Origin: Tethya wilhelma
Lineage: Eukaryota; Porifera; Demospongiae; Tethyida; Tethyidae
Direction of reading: 5' to 3'
DNA: 64,000 nt
Assembly: GCA_964030475.1 (NCBI GenBank)
Contig: CAXIPT010000009.1
Coordinates: forward strand, 2,209,542 to 2,273,541
The position numbers and the translations under genes were made by a program. The notes under the pieces are model-generated. The model saw nothing but the letters and a program-made list of their open reading frames with translations. It was not told where the DNA came from and ran no database searches. Each line of letters opens with the position of its first letter. The stretch's first letter is position 1. Below are positions 35,517-45,678 of the stretch, one piece after another.

Positions 35517-35791
35517 TCACTGCTTCCCTTCTCCTAGCTTCCACGTACAACCCTCAACCTCGGGCGGTGCACTACACAGAGACCCAGTTGTGTCCTGCAA
35601 ATTACGTCACGGTCCAGAGCGGCACCCCGAAGCCTGCAACCTGGGGCGGTCTCACTCCGACTGCAGGAGAGCAGCACCCCGTTGCAACCGCCGCAGCATT
35701 GTTTGCAGCACCGACTTATGCAGATAATCCTTATTCCACCCCGCAGCAGTTTGCACCGACGGCGCAAGAATTGTACCAACAGGGTTTTTGA
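30390..35791 (+). CDS. A1CF/RBM46/RBM47-family RNA-binding protein
   Basis: Eight exons (30390-30625, 30839-31265, 31579-31827, 32920-33088, 33312-33489, 34353-34686, 34982-35195, 35538-35791) join in phase. After a Ser-rich leader comes the family signature [18 protein letters not shown]. Three RRMs follow: RRM1 ([16 protein letters not shown]), RRM2 ([10 protein letters not shown]) and RRM3 ([16 protein letters not shown]). The exon at 34982 encodes a C-terminal double-stranded-RNA-binding-like domain starting [14 protein letters not shown], present in A1CF and RBM46. Vertebrate members bind AU-rich mRNA and act as cofactors for APOBEC1 editing or control germ-cell and epithelial mRNAs; a sponge member probably predates APOBEC1. 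The start chosen is the first of two ATGs at 30390. An AATAAA at about 36330 could end the transcript. Confidence 0.93.
31380..31492. repeat. hairpin MITE-like repeat in an A1CF-like intron
   Basis: AGAGGAGGTACGACAAGAGTGCGCCTTTGCTGAGCTG is mirrored, imperfectly, by the right arm CAGCTCAGCAAAGGCACACTCTGTCATGCCTCTTCT written in shorter matching blocks. The left-arm start is reused at about 39194 (AGAGGAGGTACGACACGCGAG). Confidence 0.65.
32596..32675. repeat. AGCCTCGTACCCAGGCTC inverted repeat
   Basis: AGCCTCGTACCCAGGCTCTCC at the left is mirrored by AGCCTAAGTACGAGGCT at the right. Related ends occur at about 53220 (AGCCTCGTTCCCAGGCTCC) and 58525-58585 (CCAGGCTC to GAGCCTGGGAACGAGGCT). Confidence 0.55.
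34286..34342. repeat. (CT)n tract at an intron 3' end
   Basis: A TC run of about 55 bases ends ten bases before the acceptor of the A1CF-like exon at 34353. Confidence 0.85.
34694..34860. mobile_element. second copy of the TGGTTTGAGAA MITE, left end missing
   Basis: It matches 4420-4599 closely (CCGATTTCAAAATTTCAAG, CATCATTGGAAAG, CAAAAGTTAGCTATTTTGT) and keeps the right end TTCTCAAACCA. It lies in the A1CF-like intron after 34686. Confidence 0.75.
34919..34976. repeat. (CA)n tract at an intron 3' end
   Basis: A pure CA run leads directly into the acceptor CACTCACAG of the exon at 34982. Confidence 0.85.
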
Positions 35792-37158
35792 CAAAAAGTG
35801 CCTACGAATGGGCTACTCACCGCCCGAGAGTTTACTCTATAGCTCGGTGTAGTTGTGAGTGGATAGGTGATTCTGTTGATTTAGGTACCAATTGATAACT
35901 TTGTCGACTGTGTGTGTGTGTGTGTTTGTTGGTTTGTTATAGTGTCTGATAGTTTTTGGTTGTGTTCGAATCATAATTTATTATTGTGGCATTCTTTTAT
36001 TTTGATGGTAAGGTTTGGCATATTTCTCTTGTTCTTTTTGTGTTTTATGTGCGTGTCTGTTTTTCCAACCGACTCTCTCTTACATTAGCAGCTAGAACTA
36101 CTTCAGAAAAAAACTGAACTATGAGAGAGCAAGTTCTTATTCCTGCATCTCTCTATTACAGTGTAACTGGTCTCTGTCTCTCTCTGTATCAGTATATTAT
36201 GTGTTGACAACTTTTTTTTTCTTTTGTGTTCTGTTCTCTCTGTGTGCATGTGCCAAGATTCATCTCAGTGGTATGTTTCCATTTTTCAGACAGTTGCTAC
36301 TTATGGACTCAAAGTGCCTCAGCTAGGGCAATAAAAACAGTTCTGTTCTTATAATGCTCTCCTCATACACATTGTTGTTACAACCTTCACTTTACAGTCA
36401 TGTATGTTGGTGTTTCTGCCTTGTTCGCCCTATAATATTATACTGCATTATTCATGTATGTGTCCAGTAACACAAGACTTTGTGTAGGTGTGTTGTTGTT
36501 TCAAGTTGGCTGTGTTCTCTCTCTAGTACAGTGTTAGCACTTTGTTTTTGCTGGTATTGCATACCATTCTTATTGCATTTGTTTTTGTTGCGTGCGTGCA
36601 CGCTTTATTTTAGACTACTTCTCTAACTTATTGTACCGTACTTCTTTCTACTGATTTTGTTCATCTGACTGACCTAATCATCTTCAATCAGTCTATGCAA
36701 GAATTGTTATGAGGAGAATAATATGAAAAATTTTATATTGAAACTGAAAGTCACTGAACATTAAATGAGTTTGGGCATGGCTGTTTGATATACAAGAATT
36801 CAAAATTGCAGGCATTGCAAAATAATTTATATGAATAATATTCTATACTGAAACTGCAAATATTAATGACTTTGGGGGTGGCTGTTTATCATAATAGATA
36901 ATATACAGGAATTCAAAATTGCAAGCACGCTTGCATGACTTAATCACTGTGCAAAATATTTAATTTTGTGCTTCACAATAACCTGACAATACTAAAAGCA
37001 ATATAGACAGAAACAATATTAAACATTGAAAATCTTTGCATGTATTGTGTTCATACTCTTGCAATGAATGGACTCTGAATGATAACAATCTGTGCAATAA
37101 CTTTATAGCTGGCCCTGCAGCTGATCAGATACAATACAGTTCATAATAATTCCCTCGA
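35792..37158. other. 3' UTR and intergenic DNA with a local tandem duplication
   Basis: This lies between the stop of the A1CF-like gene and the stop of the next minus-strand gene. It is T-rich and contains AATAAA near 36330. Two adjoining copies of about 100 bases at 36722-36830 and 36833-36925 share GGCTGTTT, ATACA, GAATTCAAAATTGCA. I see no coding region. Confidence 0.6.
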
Positions 37159-38470
37159 TCAATACAGTTTCCGTGGAAACATCTTCAAACTGGGACTGTC
37201 TTGAGAGGGGAGCCAACGAGCAGGGCTTGCCCCTTCAGATTTGTCATTTGACGTCATCACTTCAACGCTACTGCTTCCACTGTCCAGGAGATCGAGAAAG
37301 TCCATTGAAGCAGTGGGGGGACATACCTCTGACGTACCCAAGTACAGAGATGGAGGGGCACTTGGATCCACTTCCGTCTTGTCAGTGGCGATGAGAGTTG
37401 CTGAGTCGACGGTTTGTGTGAGGAGTGAGGGGAGAAGGTGTGATGGGTGGGAAGGGGGAGGGGTTGTATCGGAGGACGAGAGGAGGGTGAGAGAACTGAG
37501 AAAATCGGCATTATCATCATCAGGCAACGAGTAGCTGGAGAGAGAGAGAGAGAGAATATCTTCATCATATCAAAGACAAAAAAATTGCAAATTTTTTTTT
37601 TCCAAACTACATTAAGGTGACAAGTAACTCACCTGGAATGAGAAGGCTGTATGGTGAAATTTCTGTGCTCAGTATCACTCTCCACTTCCTTTGATTTCTG
37701 CTCTTTACTCTCTGACAGCAAATTCACCAGCTCCTGATAACCTTGAGGATCGCTGTACATACATGTGTATATAGATATGTATCACTGTTTGCTGAAACAT
37801 CGAAGAGAAAAGTTTTTACCTTTGCTTCATGACTTTTCTCAGCTCTGCCTTCGTACAGTCGAGGTATCTTGAGTCGGGAAAGTAGAGATCGCTGGACAAA
37901 CTTTGAGCAAGGTTTGTGGCAATGTGATGGAGCGAAACGGCTGGAGAATTCTTAGGAGTGAGCTCCATTTCATCGATACTACTGCAAGTGGATGAACAAA
38001 AGTGATATCAAAACATTTTGCTTCCAATGAGGTAGTATCCACATGGTCTAATACACTTCACATAACATATGGCTCCAAATGTTCGTGGCACAATATTTTC
38101 GTGAATTTCGTGATTTGACTGTATATCACGAAAATTTTCTCCACGAAAATTTAGAAAATCGTATATTGGCAATATAATTTCAGAGATCGTGATTCACGAA
38201 AATTTGTTCAAAATTGGCAAAAACAAGACTTTTCACGAACTTTTTGTGCCATAAAAATTTGGAGTTACACGGTATTGCAGCAACACCATGGTGTAATGTA
38301 TACTGTACCTGGGACTGTCACTGTCTGATGAAGTGGGAAGGGGAGCAACAGATAGCACTCTTGTTTCTGTTGGTCCATATTTACGGGTGACACTACTCTT
38401 GGATTCACGTCCCAGTACTCGTTGAAGATCTCGGTCGAGTTTCTTCTTATCGGGAGAAGAAACTGTCAGG
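37159..38470 (-). CDS. unrecognised protein, C-terminal part
   Basis: Four exons on the minus strand (about 38470-38308, 37981-37819, 37751-37634, 37534-37159) read in one frame to a stop at 37159. The peptide is hydrophilic and Ser-rich: KKKLDRDLQRVLGRESK, then DLYFPDSRYLDCTKAEL, then YQELVNLLSESK, then a low-complexity Ser/Pro tail. The 5' end is lost at the contig join n38472. It does not resemble the C-terminus of NCAPD3, which lies next on the same strand. I do not recognise a family. Confidence 0.5.
38063..38275. mobile_element. MITE with ACGGTA-type end
   Basis: The right end reads TGTGCCATAAAAATTTGGAGTTACACGGTA, and the left side carries the mirrored CTCCAAATGTTCGTGGCACA. The interior repeats CACGAAAATTTTC. 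It lies in an intron of the unrecognised minus-strand gene. Confidence 0.65.
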
Positions 38471-38472
38471 TN

Positions 38473-38551
<79 letters not shown>
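38473..38551. repeat. (GT)n microsatellite at contig join n38472
   Basis: About 78 bases of pure GT begin immediately after the n. The acceptor of the plus-strand exon at 38555 lies at its right end. Confidence 0.9.
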
Positions 38552-38554
<3 letters not shown>

Positions 38555-38888
38555 GGAGTTAAGTGGCAAGGAGTTGGTGGCTGAGATGGTCTACTCCTTC
38601 CTACTGCCTGAGGTGGAGAAGCAAACCATGAGAGAGAGAGGTAAGCTGTGTGTGTGGGACAGGTACTTCCATTATTGCAGATTATGTTGGTGATCTGTTT
38701 GAGATATTTTGCTAACGATATTTCACAGTGTACAATATTTCCATAATTTTCTCTTCTCTCTCTCAGTCCGTCGCAGTCAGAGACGTCACTTGTTAGCAGC
38801 ACACAGGGTCATACATCAGGAGGCCGAGGGGATGATGACCCCGCCCACAGGAAGTGATGGGGACATGCCCACCTCAGATCAACAGTGA
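38555..38888 (+). CDS. C-terminal fragment of an unrecognised helical protein
   Basis: Two exons (38555-38640 and 38767-38888) encode about 69 residues ending in a stop. The sequence ELVAEMVYSFLLPEVEKQ and RRSQRRHLLAAHRVIHQEA is charged and helical; the last 20 residues are loose. It is alone on a 1.2-kb contig between n38472 and n39698, on the opposite strand to the genes either side, so placement is doubtful. I cannot name the family. Confidence 0.5.
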
Positions 38889-39254
38889 CAATCAGTGAAC
38901 CTTTAGAAGGTGTAGGTTGAATGTGTGGAATTTAATTATCTGACTACTGGTATACATATTGTGCATTAATTCTTGCTTCATTTATTGAAATTCAAACTAT
39001 ACTAGTAGTACACATAGTGCATGATGTGCCTCGCGCAGAGTCTGTAATATATAGTTCACTGAATGACATACAGTGAATCTCAGCCTGTGCACATATACAC
39101 CCACATTGCATTGCTGGACAGTGTAAATGTCTACCTGTCTTTAAGTTCAGCTCAGTTTGTGGATAGCTCTATAGATCATAGTTGATAAATACGACCAGAG
39201 GAGGTACGACACGCGAGTGTCAATTAGCGCATTCCAATCACGTGACCACTATAG

Positions 39255-39420
39255 TTTGGTATTGGAACCTAAAGCCATCACACTATGATGAAAATCCAGT
39301 AACCTAAAACCACCATACCATGCATGATGGAACCCAAGAACCTAAAACCATCATACCGTGATGGAACCCAAGAACCTAAAACCATCATACCATGATGGAA
39401 CCCAAGAAACCTCACAGAAC
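39255..39420. repeat. minisatellite, 36-bp AACCTAAAACCATCATACC unit
   Basis: Four to five tandem units built from GATGGAACCCAAGAACCTAAAACCATCATACC run through this stretch. It is non-coding. Confidence 0.85.
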
Positions 39421-39698
39421 TTGGTGAATGAATCGTTGGCAAAAAAAGGTGCTCAAACTTTGCCAAAAGTAAGCCAGTCATGCATTCATTCATGCATGAT
39501 CAGTCCGAAACTTATAATAATCAGACTGTGTGCACAAAATCAATCCATCTTGCATTCTGTGACAGAAGCCTCAGTTCAATTTTACTCTCCATTTATCCAA
39601 TTGTCTCGGTCTAAAATAATACATACACACAAGTAGTTACAAAATCATTATTACTTTTAAAAAATAATAAACTCTTAGAGCTAGCTGCATACACGCAN

Positions 39699-39763
<65 letters not shown>
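39699..39763. repeat. (GT)n microsatellite at contig join n39698
   Basis: A pure GT run starts at the contig join and ends before the non-coding DNA 3' of the last visible NCAPD3 exon. Confidence 0.9.
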
Positions 39764-39766
<3 letters not shown>

Positions 39767-39886
39767 ATTATTTCAAACATGGCTATGTTTAAAGCTAAGC
39801 TAAGTTTAAGCTTTACCCAGTATACAGCAGCTAGTGAGCATGAGCTAGATGAAGAGCATACAAACAGACAGTACTTTCTCTGTATA

Positions 39887-40404
39887 CCTGTGCCACCTCC
39901 CCCAAAGTGAAGAAATAAGTGACAGCTTCTTTCTCCTTCTTCTCTCCCAGTGAGCTGCTGCTGCTGCTGATGGTGTCGCTGTCAGAGATGGCCTCTCTCT
40001 CTTTGTCCTCCTTGATGAGAGCAGAGAGATAGGCCTCACATCTCTTTAGCAAGGGGAGACCCCACTCATTGATGGCACTCTGAGACAGAGACAAATGGAG
40101 ATAATCTTGACACAATTAACATGATTTTGATACAAATAGAGATGATTTGTGCAAGACCAATGCAAATAGAGACGATAATGACACAATTAATACAATGGAG
40201 ATACAAATAAGATGATCTTGACACAATTGACACGAGACAGATACAAATAGAGATGATCACGTTTCAATCTATCTCACTTGATAGTTGGTGCGTGACTTGG
40301 TCAAGGCAATGCAGATCTGACAGAGAGTGTTTATGGTGGCCTGGATCACAGCCGGGGTGAGGAGAAACCTCTCTAGTAGCTGGATCATCTCAACTGTGTG
40401 TGTA

Positions 40405-40445
<41 letters not shown>

Positions 40446-42583
40446 TGTACCCTTAATGTCTTCAATGGCTATCTTGCTGATGCTCTTGGCCAGGTTGCCG
40501 ATGGTGATGATTATTTGAACCAATGGCATTGTTGTTTCCATGGTAACATCGGAACTATGCAGTCGCCAATTATCAAAGATAAACTTTGTATCAACTGAAG
40601 GAGTGTATTTGGAGATCTCTGCCAACAGCATCCAGGCAGGCTGTAGATATTGCAATAGGAACATGGGCTCTTATTTAGGAATCTTAGCCAGCTTCTGGAC
40701 ATTAATTCAATATCTTAGCCCAACATGGACTCTTAAACTGGATATTTGACTCCCTTACACATGTATCTTGCTCACATAGAAAACATGGGCTCTTATTTAG
40801 CTAGCTCATGGGCACTAATTCAAGTATCTTAGCCCAATATAGATTTGAACCTTTTATACAGGTATCTGGTCTGGTCTTTGCTGGTAGTGTGAAACACGAG
40901 TTCTTATTCAGGAATCTCATGTGCATTAATTCAAGTATTTTAGGGTCTTTATTTAAGTACTTGGCCCAATATGGGCTTTTATACTGATATATTGACCCCT
41001 TTACACAGGTATCTTGCTCACCTGGAGGTGGTCTTTACTGGTAGAATGACTACACACAGCATTGACCAGTGCTGGGGTGATCTTCCCAGCTTTGGCCCAG
41101 TGCTCCAACACCCGACAGAAATAGTGACTCAATTCTTGATGCTCTTCAGATGAGATCAGAGAGAGAAGGTGCCACGCAAACTGATGCATGTCAGAAGTGG
41201 ACCTGAGAAAGGAAAATGGGAGAACATGGCTTGGAACTGAACTTTGAAAACAAAGGAATCATGACCTCCTCTAGCAACCACTTTCTGCTCTCGGCTCGAC
41301 TAGAATTAAGTTAAAAACAAAACTAATTTTTTTCTCTGTTAGGGTCTCTTACGTTAACAACATAATGGTCTCCTACCACTGATTAGAATTAAGAGTTGAG
41401 TCACAAACTAACTTGTAAGCCATCATGCCTATCTCTGTTAACAACATAATGGCCTCCTACCACCCTCTGGTGGACTAGAAATGTAGGTTGTAAAAAAATA
41501 TATAGGTTGTTAGAAAACGTAGCTACGTGTGCTAACTTCTTAGCAGTTGTGATGTTCTTGAGGATGACGTCTTCCAGTAGCTGTAGACTCTTCTCCTGGG
41601 CCCCTCCTTCTCTGTCCATCACCATCGGCAACACACCATCCAACCAGTACCTTCACAACAATGGACAGAAAGAGAAATGATATTGTATGATTATGACGGC
41701 CTATATTTGAGTTATAACTATGTTATGTTGACAGTTACAGTAGTTTTATAACTAAATTATCGCTGGACTCAGTTAAAAGTCCATTCTACTGGAGTTATAA
41801 CTGCTGCCATTAAGTTATTACTACATTGTTGCTGGAGTTATAACTGTTCGTTGATTCAGCCAAGCATTAACAAGTATACGGTATACTAAAATTAAGTCTT
41901 TAATTAACAAAGGGGTGTGGTTCATTACTGGTGCAGCATGGTGCAGTCGGTCCTCTCCAACAAGAGGGAGGTGAGAGAGAGAAGGGCTTGCTTTCTGACA
42001 GAGAGGGCGGGGTCCTGACATCGCTCATGGAGCACCACTAAATCCTGGAGTCACGAATAAATGTAGGCACATCAAAAACCACTCGGACTTTCTAATTAAT
42101 GCACACTCACACACCTCCTTTAGAGTGGTCTCTTTGTTGAGTCGTACGAGCTCTTCTAGAACTTGTACAGCTGCTTTTCTCACGCCCACTTTATCGTCAG
42201 AGGTCCTCCTACGAACCATCTGGATGATGACGTTATCACAAACTACACCTATATGTATGATATCGCCATTACATCATCACTAAATTGGTGGCCAGCATTC
42301 TATTCTTAGCTTACACTCAAACTATATTCTATTAATTTCGTGGATAAAAACTTTCACGGATGGATTGTGATCCGCAAAAGTTAACCTCCGCGAAACTTTC
42401 CGACTATACGGCAATACTATGGAGATAAGAAAGTATGTACGAACCATCTGCAGTGGGTGTGGCTACTAGTGGGTCAGTGAGAGGGAAAGAGTAGATAACA
42501 GTCTTGACAGCTGCCACCAGATCCTGGTCTGAGCTGCCAGCTGCTTGGGCCAGGGAAGACAAGGCACGACCTCTTACACTGTG
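39887..42583 (-). CDS. NCAPD3: condensin-II subunit NCAPD3, central HEAT region (fragment)
   Basis: Minus-strand exons at about 42583-42430, 42219-42117, 42046-41929, 41653-41537, 41203-41021, 40644-40449, 40395-40277 and 40081-39887 give consecutive blocks of NCAPD3, the HEAT-repeat subunit of condensin II that helps shape mitotic chromosomes. Recognisable pieces are RALSSLAQ, RRRTSDDKVGVRKAAVQVL, DPALSVRKQALLSL, YWLDGVLPMVMDREGG, PAWMLLAEISKY and YFFTLGEVAQ, in the same order as the human protein. The 5' side runs into the n gap at 42646, and the N-terminal exons appear at 52093-53964. Roughly the last third of the protein is not visible downstream; the gene is cut again at n39698. Confidence 0.88.
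40085..40265. repeat. tandem repeat, ACAAATAGAGATGATCTTGAC units
   Basis: Imperfect tandem units made of GATACAAATAGAGATGAT and TTGACACAATTGACA fill the NCAPD3 intron between the exons at 39887 and 40277. Confidence 0.8.
40640..41010. repeat. imperfect long tandem repeat in an NCAPD3 intron
   Basis: Three to four degenerate units of roughly 120 bases share GGCTCTTATTTAG, CATTAATTCAA, TATCTTAGCCCAA and CCCTTACACATGTATCTTGCTCAC. They account for nearly the whole intron between the exons at 40449-40644 and 41021-41203. Confidence 0.7.
42321..42415. mobile_element. partial MITE with TATACGGCA end
   Basis: TTTCGTGGATAAAAACTTTCACGG, GATTGTGATCCGCAAAAGTTAA and GCGAAACTTTCCGACTATACGG match the element at 48214-48424. 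The far end is missing. Confidence 0.6.
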
Positions 42584-42596
42584 TGTGTGAGCATGT

Positions 42597-42645
<49 letters not shown>

Positions 42646-42700
42646 NNNNNNNNNNNNNNNNNNNNNNNNNNNNNNNNNNNNNNNNNNNNNNNNNNNNNNN
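42646..42700. other. assembly gap of 55 n
   Basis: The gap follows a (GT)n run inside the NCAPD3 gene. The sequence to its right has no NCAPD3 exons. Confidence 0.98.
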
Positions 42701-43283
42701 TGGAACAACGTACATCTCACTCTTGAATGAAAGCATTACGGCTGGAGTGCTCTGTGTAAATCCTAACTGTGAACGCATTGAAAATAGACTTCGCATCAAG
42801 TCTTGCAGTGTAAAATCACAAGCTTCTAAACTCAGAGGCCGGGCTTATCAAAGTTTTCTCTCTAAAGACAGTGTATTTGTGGTAAATGAAGGAGAAACAC
42901 TCTCATCATTAGCATTAATGAAAGAAAAGGAGCTCTTGCATGAAGATGTAGAAAGATGGAGAGAAAAAATTTCAGAGGCAAATACTGATCTCGAGCAGTT
43001 GAAGCAGGATATTACCTTACAAAGGCTGCAAAAGCAAGTATTACAGGCAAAGCATGCTCATGAAAAAGAAAATGTATTAGAAAATGCTCAGTCTTTGTTT
43101 AAGAACAAGGGAGGAAAATTCCATGATGTTGGCAGCAAGCAGAAGAAGCGTTTGTTGCAGAAGGAGCGCGCCGAAAATTTTAGGGTGCCACGCCCACTTT
43201 TGGATCACGTGACCGATATCCTGACCTTTGCATATTTGAACTATTGCTGGAAGCAAGCTGCTGAGCGCTTTCGATCGACCTAG
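42701..43283 (+). CDS. unrecognised ORF, 5' end lost in gap
   Basis: The frame is open from the gap edge for about 194 residues to a TAG at 43281-43283. It has a cysteine pair (CVNPNCERI), a Ser/Lys-rich stretch, a coiled coil around WREKISEANTDLEQLKQD, then a basic motif KFHDVGSKQKKR. The tail (LTFAYLNYCWKQAAERF) looks less conserved. A transposon-like terminus lies 170 bases downstream, so it may belong to a repeat family. I do not recognise the protein. Confidence 0.45.
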
Positions 43284-43453
43284 CGTGAATTAAACGGTTC
43301 TGAAGTTTGTTTATCAAGAGCTCAGACATAGGATTTATTAATCAGTAATCAAGCCTTTAAAAATCTCTATTTCTTACATGTTTGTTGCTTGAAGCTATTT
43401 TTCCAAGCTCATCTATCCAATTATTAATGGTTTTTGCGCTTCCGCTCAGTGGC

Positions 43454-43501
43454 AAAGGGGGTGCTCGAGCACCCTGAGCACCCCCCTGGCTACGCCCCTG
43501 C
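43454..43501. mobile_element. hAT-like transposon terminus
   Basis: Read on the minus strand the segment begins CAGGGGCGTAGCCAGGGGGG, the classic terminal sequence of many animal hAT elements, followed by a GTGCTC/GAGCAC inner palindrome. The element would extend left. I did not find the matching other end, and the gap at 42646-42700 may hide it. Confidence 0.55.
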
Positions 43502-43524
43502 TGTTGGCCACTATAAAAATCTAG

Positions 43525-44050
43525 CCAAACAAAATTAGGCCTTCAAAGTTGCTGAGAAGCTCTCACTGACAGAATACCAACTGCATGCAAGGCCTAAAAC
43601 TCACAAAAACTTTCCTCGGCACTCGTAGAGAGCGCTAGTGGAAAGCCACCATAGTGCCATTTTTGTTCTGCTAACGTACGTACTTACTTACTTACTTACT
43701 TCCTAACTGACTTACTTGAAAAGGATTTCCAGAGAACCAGAATGTGTTGGGCCAACTTTGACAGCACAAAGTAAGTTCTTTTAATGGGTACTACATTCCT
43801 TGATACTCGTTTTCATCTTAAATAGCCTAAACAAAAACTAGAAAGGTTTTAAACTTAGTGTATAAATTTATGTACTACAATGCAGCCATCTTTGGAGGTA
43901 AAGTTCAAAGGTCATTATCCACGTGGCATTATTATGCGCATGCGCATTAGCCTCCTCCAGCATAAATTGCATAATGCAGTGCAAGCTTTTTGTAGGGACT
44001 AACCAGTCTCTGATAGTCTCCACATTGTAGTGTTGAAAAAAGTGAATGAA
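43525..44050. repeat. dispersed repeat, second copy of 16690-17215
   Basis: Blocks such as TGCAAGGCCTAAAACTCAC, CACTCGTAGAGAG and TTTCCAGAGAACCAGAA occur in the same order as at 16690-17215, with scattered differences. The MITE at 44051 follows directly, as it does in the first copy. Confidence 0.75.
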
Positions 44051-44455
44051 CAAGTAGTAAAAATTTCAAAAAAATAAGTAAAGTGTAGGAATGGGCAGTG
44101 CAGTAAAAAGTATTGGAACAAGGCATTGTCTCAATTTCGGCACATGACTACTTCATTTTTTATAGCCAATTTTTGCCCCATAGTCCAGTTTATTTACCTA
44201 TCTGTTATAGTTTGCTCCACTGCTTAGCTGACTGATTAGTATAGGAATTTGAACCAATGCAATAATAAGCTATGGTATACTGTTGTTACAGTATAGCTAG
44301 ATCATTGTATAAATTACAACACTGAGGATCCATATGAAGGATCAAGAATAAAAATGAAAAATGAAGTAGTCATGTGCCGAAATTGAGACATGCCTTGTTC
44401 CAATACTTTTTACTGCACTGCCCATTCCTACACTATACTTATTTTTTTGAAATTA
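44051..44455. mobile_element. MITE with CAAGTAGTAAAAA left end
   Basis: The left arm matches the elements at 10496 and 17216. The inverted right arm (GTCATGTGCCGAAATTGAGACATGCC onwards, in short blocks) breaks off at TTTTTTTGAAATTATAAAA, just before the expected ACTACTTG end. Confidence 0.75.
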
Positions 44456-45678
44456 TAAAAGCAACAATAAAAGGGAAAATTTTTTTGTACCATTGTGATC
44501 GAGATTTAGTTTTGTATATGACACATTATTAAGATTTCTAGTAACTGCAAATATTCATGCCACAGCAAAAATAGATGTTAGGCTTGTTGACTCTAATGCT
44601 TCAAGAGAAGTACAATTTTGGGACATAATTATCATACATATTGCAGTGTCTGCGGTCCACAATTGAACTGGAAATCTATAGATCGGACAACGCTAGTCAC
44701 TAAAGAATTCAAATACAGATGTTGAAACTGAATGGCACAAAATCCAAACAGTAACCACAATGAAACTTACAGCACTTCTCGTAAGGCACTATAGGAATGT
44801 AATCAAGCAACACAAACAAATAATCAACCAAATCCAGGAGGAAATAAAAGAAATGCTGCCAATCGGCACAAATAGCCAAAACTTGATCACAGAATGGAAC
44901 AAAATACACTTGGTCTATAGGCGTTTGAGTTTCTTGAGTCTGTTTCATTCTAGTTTTTCTCTGAGTGGTTTTACTTTGTTTACTGCATTCCTGTAGAACA
45001 GCATAGACAATGAAAATACTAAAGTTGTTACTCTTATTGATAATTATTTTGTTTGTGAAAATGATAAAAAAATTATTAATTGATGACAAAGTGTTAAAGA
45101 AGCAAGAATAGAAACAAATTAACACAAGCAGCTCCCCTCCCATAACCAACTAACCGCTAAAGCACTCACATAGGAAAAGCCATCTATACCGACAATATGG
45201 AGGCTGATTATCGGCACAGGCGCATGTAGTTCCCACTCATCCCGACTGTATCACTTACAATCGAATTGCAGTGCCTATACCAACCACTAATGAATCAAGT
45301 TCAAATCATAATAAATTATGCAAGAGGTGAGTGCATGAGTCTGGTAATCTAACGTCATTCTAACATCATTTCTCCACACTATGGTGTTGCTTTAAATTTG
45401 CATTCAATTGCATTCCGTTCACCTTCCTGAGACCTGCTCTGATTGGGCTCCAGGTTGCTTTAAATTTAGGGTATAGTATCCACATTCAACATTCAGTGTG
45501 GGTGCATGTTTCAGAGTTATTCGGTTATATATCGTAATAACTGCTAACAAACAAAGCCTACCAGATTATTCCATAGAATCTATGTTAGAATACTTACAAT
45601 AATCTGCATGGAACAAAAATTAATAGTAAAATTTTAATAGTTAATTGGCATAAATTTCAGAAACATTGACATTAATTT
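44456..45678. other. AT-rich non-coding stretch
   Basis: No exon, RNA gene or convincing repeat boundary is visible. Two short open frames (near 44709-45149 minus and 44760-44996 plus) are AT-driven and lack any recognisable motif. Confidence 0.5.

Noticed and set aside
44709..45149. Minus-strand hydrophobic frame resembling a membrane protein
   Set aside because: It is AT-rich with phenylalanine and isoleucine runs expected by chance and has no conserved motif or splice signals.
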